Assembly (NCBI RefSeq): GCF_003946575.1
Contig: NZ_RHOP01000025.1
Location: forward strand, 1 to 35,270
DNA from: Companilactobacillus jidongensis
Lineage (GTDB): Bacteria; Bacillota; Bacilli; Lactobacillales; Lactobacillaceae
Direction of reading: 5' to 3'
DNA length: 35,270 nt
Below the pieces are notes generated by a model, which made no database searches, had not been told where the DNA came from, and saw nothing but the letters and a program-made list of their open reading frames with translations. The translations under genes were made by a program, and so were the position numbers. Shown here piece after piece: positions 34,113-35,270 of this stretch. The number at the start of each line of letters is the position of its first letter. Within the stretch, counting starts at the first letter, position 1.

Positions 34113-35138
34113 GTGGAAGAAATTTTGAAAAAAGATACATTGATAATGTCGTTTGAGAGTAGCTGTGACGAGACAAGTGTGGCTGTGATCAAGAACGGTA
34201 AAGAAATACTATCAAATATAATTGCTACACAAATCAAGAGTCATCAGCGATTCGGTGGCGTTGTGCCAGAAGTTGCTAGTCGTCATCATGTGGAAGAAAT
34301 TACACGCTGTATTAAATTAGCGATGGACGAAGCCAAAGTAACTTACGATGATATCGATGCAGTTGCCGTTACATACGGACCAGGATTGGTTGGTTCATTG
34401 TTGATCGGTATCATGGCTGCTAAAACAGTTGCCTTCGCACATGATTTGCCATTGATCAAAGTAAATCATTTGGCTGGACATATTTATTCAGCTAACTTCG
34501 TAACTGATTTGAAATATCCATTCATGGCATTGTTAGTTTCAGGTGGACATACAGAATTGGTTCTAGTTACAGCGCCAGGTGAGTTCCATACGCTTGGTGA
34601 TACTCGTGATGATGCAGTGGGCGAGGCCTATGACAAAATTGGTCGTATATTGGGAATCAACTATCCAGCCGGTAAACAAGTTGACCAAATGGCCGCTGTT
34701 GGTAATGATGTCTTTAACTTCCCACGTGCTATGGTGCAAGAGGATAACCTGGACTTCAGCTTTAGTGGTTTGAAGAGTGCCTTCATCAATCGTGTTCATC
34801 ACGCCGATCAAGTGCATGAAGACTTGAGTAAAGATGATTTGGCTGCTAGTTTCCAAGGCGCTGTTTTGGATATCTTGAGTAACAAAACCTTCCGGGCTTT
34901 GAAACAACATCCAGTTAACCAGTTAGTAGTTGCCGGTGGAGTTGCCGCCAACCAGGGACTTCGTAAGAGATTAAAAGAAGAAATTGAAAAGCGTAACATG
35001 GATATGGAACTCATATTCCCACCACTTAGACTTTGTGGTGATAATGCTGCGATGATTGGTGCAATTGCTCAGATTCAATTTGAGAAGGGCGATTTTGCTG
35101 ATTTGAGTTTGAATTCTGATCCTAGTTTGGATTTTTAA
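34113..35138 (+). CDS. tsaD: tRNA N6-adenosine threonylcarbamoyltransferase TsaD
   Basis: A catalytic subunit of t6A synthesis. Metal ligands H-x3-H in [20 protein letters not shown], the phosphate loop VSGGHTELV and the C-terminal [10 protein letters not shown] are present. The frame begins with GTG at 34113, directly after the rimI stop (341 aa). A TTG at 34125 (337 aa, [17 protein letters not shown]) has GGTGGAAG upstream and is equally possible. It is last in the tsaB-rimI-tsaD unit. Confidence 0.95.
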   Translation: MEEILKKDTLIMSFESSCDETSVAVIKNGKEILSNIIATQIKSHQRFGGVVPEVASRHHVEEITRCIKLAMDEAKVTYDDIDAVAVTYGPGLVGSLLIGIMAAKTVAFAHDLPLIKVNHLAGHIYSANFVTDLKYPFMALLVSGGHTELVLVTAPGEFHTLGDTRDDAVGEAYDKIGRILGINYPAGKQVDQMAAVGNDVFNFPRAMVQEDNLDFSFSGLKSAFINRVHHADQVHEDLSKDDLAASFQGAVLDILSNKTFRALKQHPVNQLVVAGGVAANQGLRKRLKEEIEKRNMDMELIFPPLRLCGDNAAMIGAIAQIQFEKGDFADLSLNSDPSLDF

Positions 35139-35147
35139 ATTAAAATT

Positions 35148-35193
35148 AAAGAGCTAATATACTGAAATTGTTTCTCAGTATATTAGCTCTTTT
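35148..35193 (+). terminator. Terminator of tsaB-rimI-tsaD
   Basis: An 18-bp perfect stem (35148-35165 with 35175-35192, 9-nt loop), ending TCTTTT. Confidence 0.85.
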
Positions 35194-35232
35194 GGCTCTT
35201 TGTCAAATAGTATTGATGAATAACTTTTAACC

Positions 35233-35263
35233 ATAGGCATCCTCATTGAGGATGCCTATTTTC
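35233..35263. terminator. Second hairpin near the right edge
   Basis: A near-perfect palindrome, ATAGGCATCCTCA with TGAGGATGCCTAT (35233-35259), followed by TTTTC on the plus strand. It may belong to a gene right of the window, possibly convergent. Confidence 0.4.
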
Positions 35264-35270
35264 ATGCACA

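Overview
The window is a piece of a low-GC Gram-positive chromosome. AT-rich codon use, strong AGGAGG-type ribosome binding sites, several TTG starts, PepX and PepC peptidases, Kup, an ECF folate transporter behind a tetrahydrofolate riboswitch, and a short SRP RNA upstream of dnaX all point to Lactobacillaceae. The overall look suggests the Companilactobacillus / old L. alimentarius-farciminis area, but that genus call is a guess. Most of the window is core genome.

Layout. Positions 1-11,640 hold mostly independent units: a minus-strand membrane-anchored protein, an unrecognised 71-aa protein, a CDF metal efflux pump, phosphoglycerate mutase, minus-strand kup and pepX, a VanZ-like membrane protein, a frameshifted XRE regulator remnant, and a minus-strand GNAT-rpiA-pepC unit. 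Positions 11,770-24,545 are the radA-PIN/TRAM-gltX-cysS-mrnC-rlmB-sigH-rpmG-secE-nusG-rplK-rplA-rplJ-rplL-rsmC-tadA series, in the order known from Bacillus but without cysE and yacP. Positions 24,588-31,874 are SRP RNA, dnaX-ybaB-recR-yaaL, then tmk-darA-holB-yabA-rsmI-acyl-ACP thioesterase. Positions 31,960-35,138 are the THF riboswitch with folT, then tsaB-rimI-tsaD.

How it works together. The central part supplies translation (two aminoacyl-tRNA synthetases, rRNA and tRNA modification, six ribosomal or transcription/secretion proteins) with visible feedback RNA elements: two L1-binding-like hairpins (before rplK and rplA) and an L10 leader with attenuator. The dnaX and tmk clusters supply replication (tau, delta', YabA), repair (RecR) and dTTP supply, plus a c-di-AMP receptor. 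The TsaB/TsaD pair makes t6A on tRNA.

The least explained parts are all intergenic: (i) a family of long imperfect hairpin repeats with conserved ends (27,761-27,836 and 32,671-32,818, with a solo arm at 24,718); (ii) a structured stretch upstream of pepX with two opposed terminators (7,851-7,973), which could be a small RNA. I found no mobile element genes, CRISPR array, tRNA or rRNA genes. I saw no clear new multi-gene system; the hairpin repeat family is the best candidate for something undescribed.
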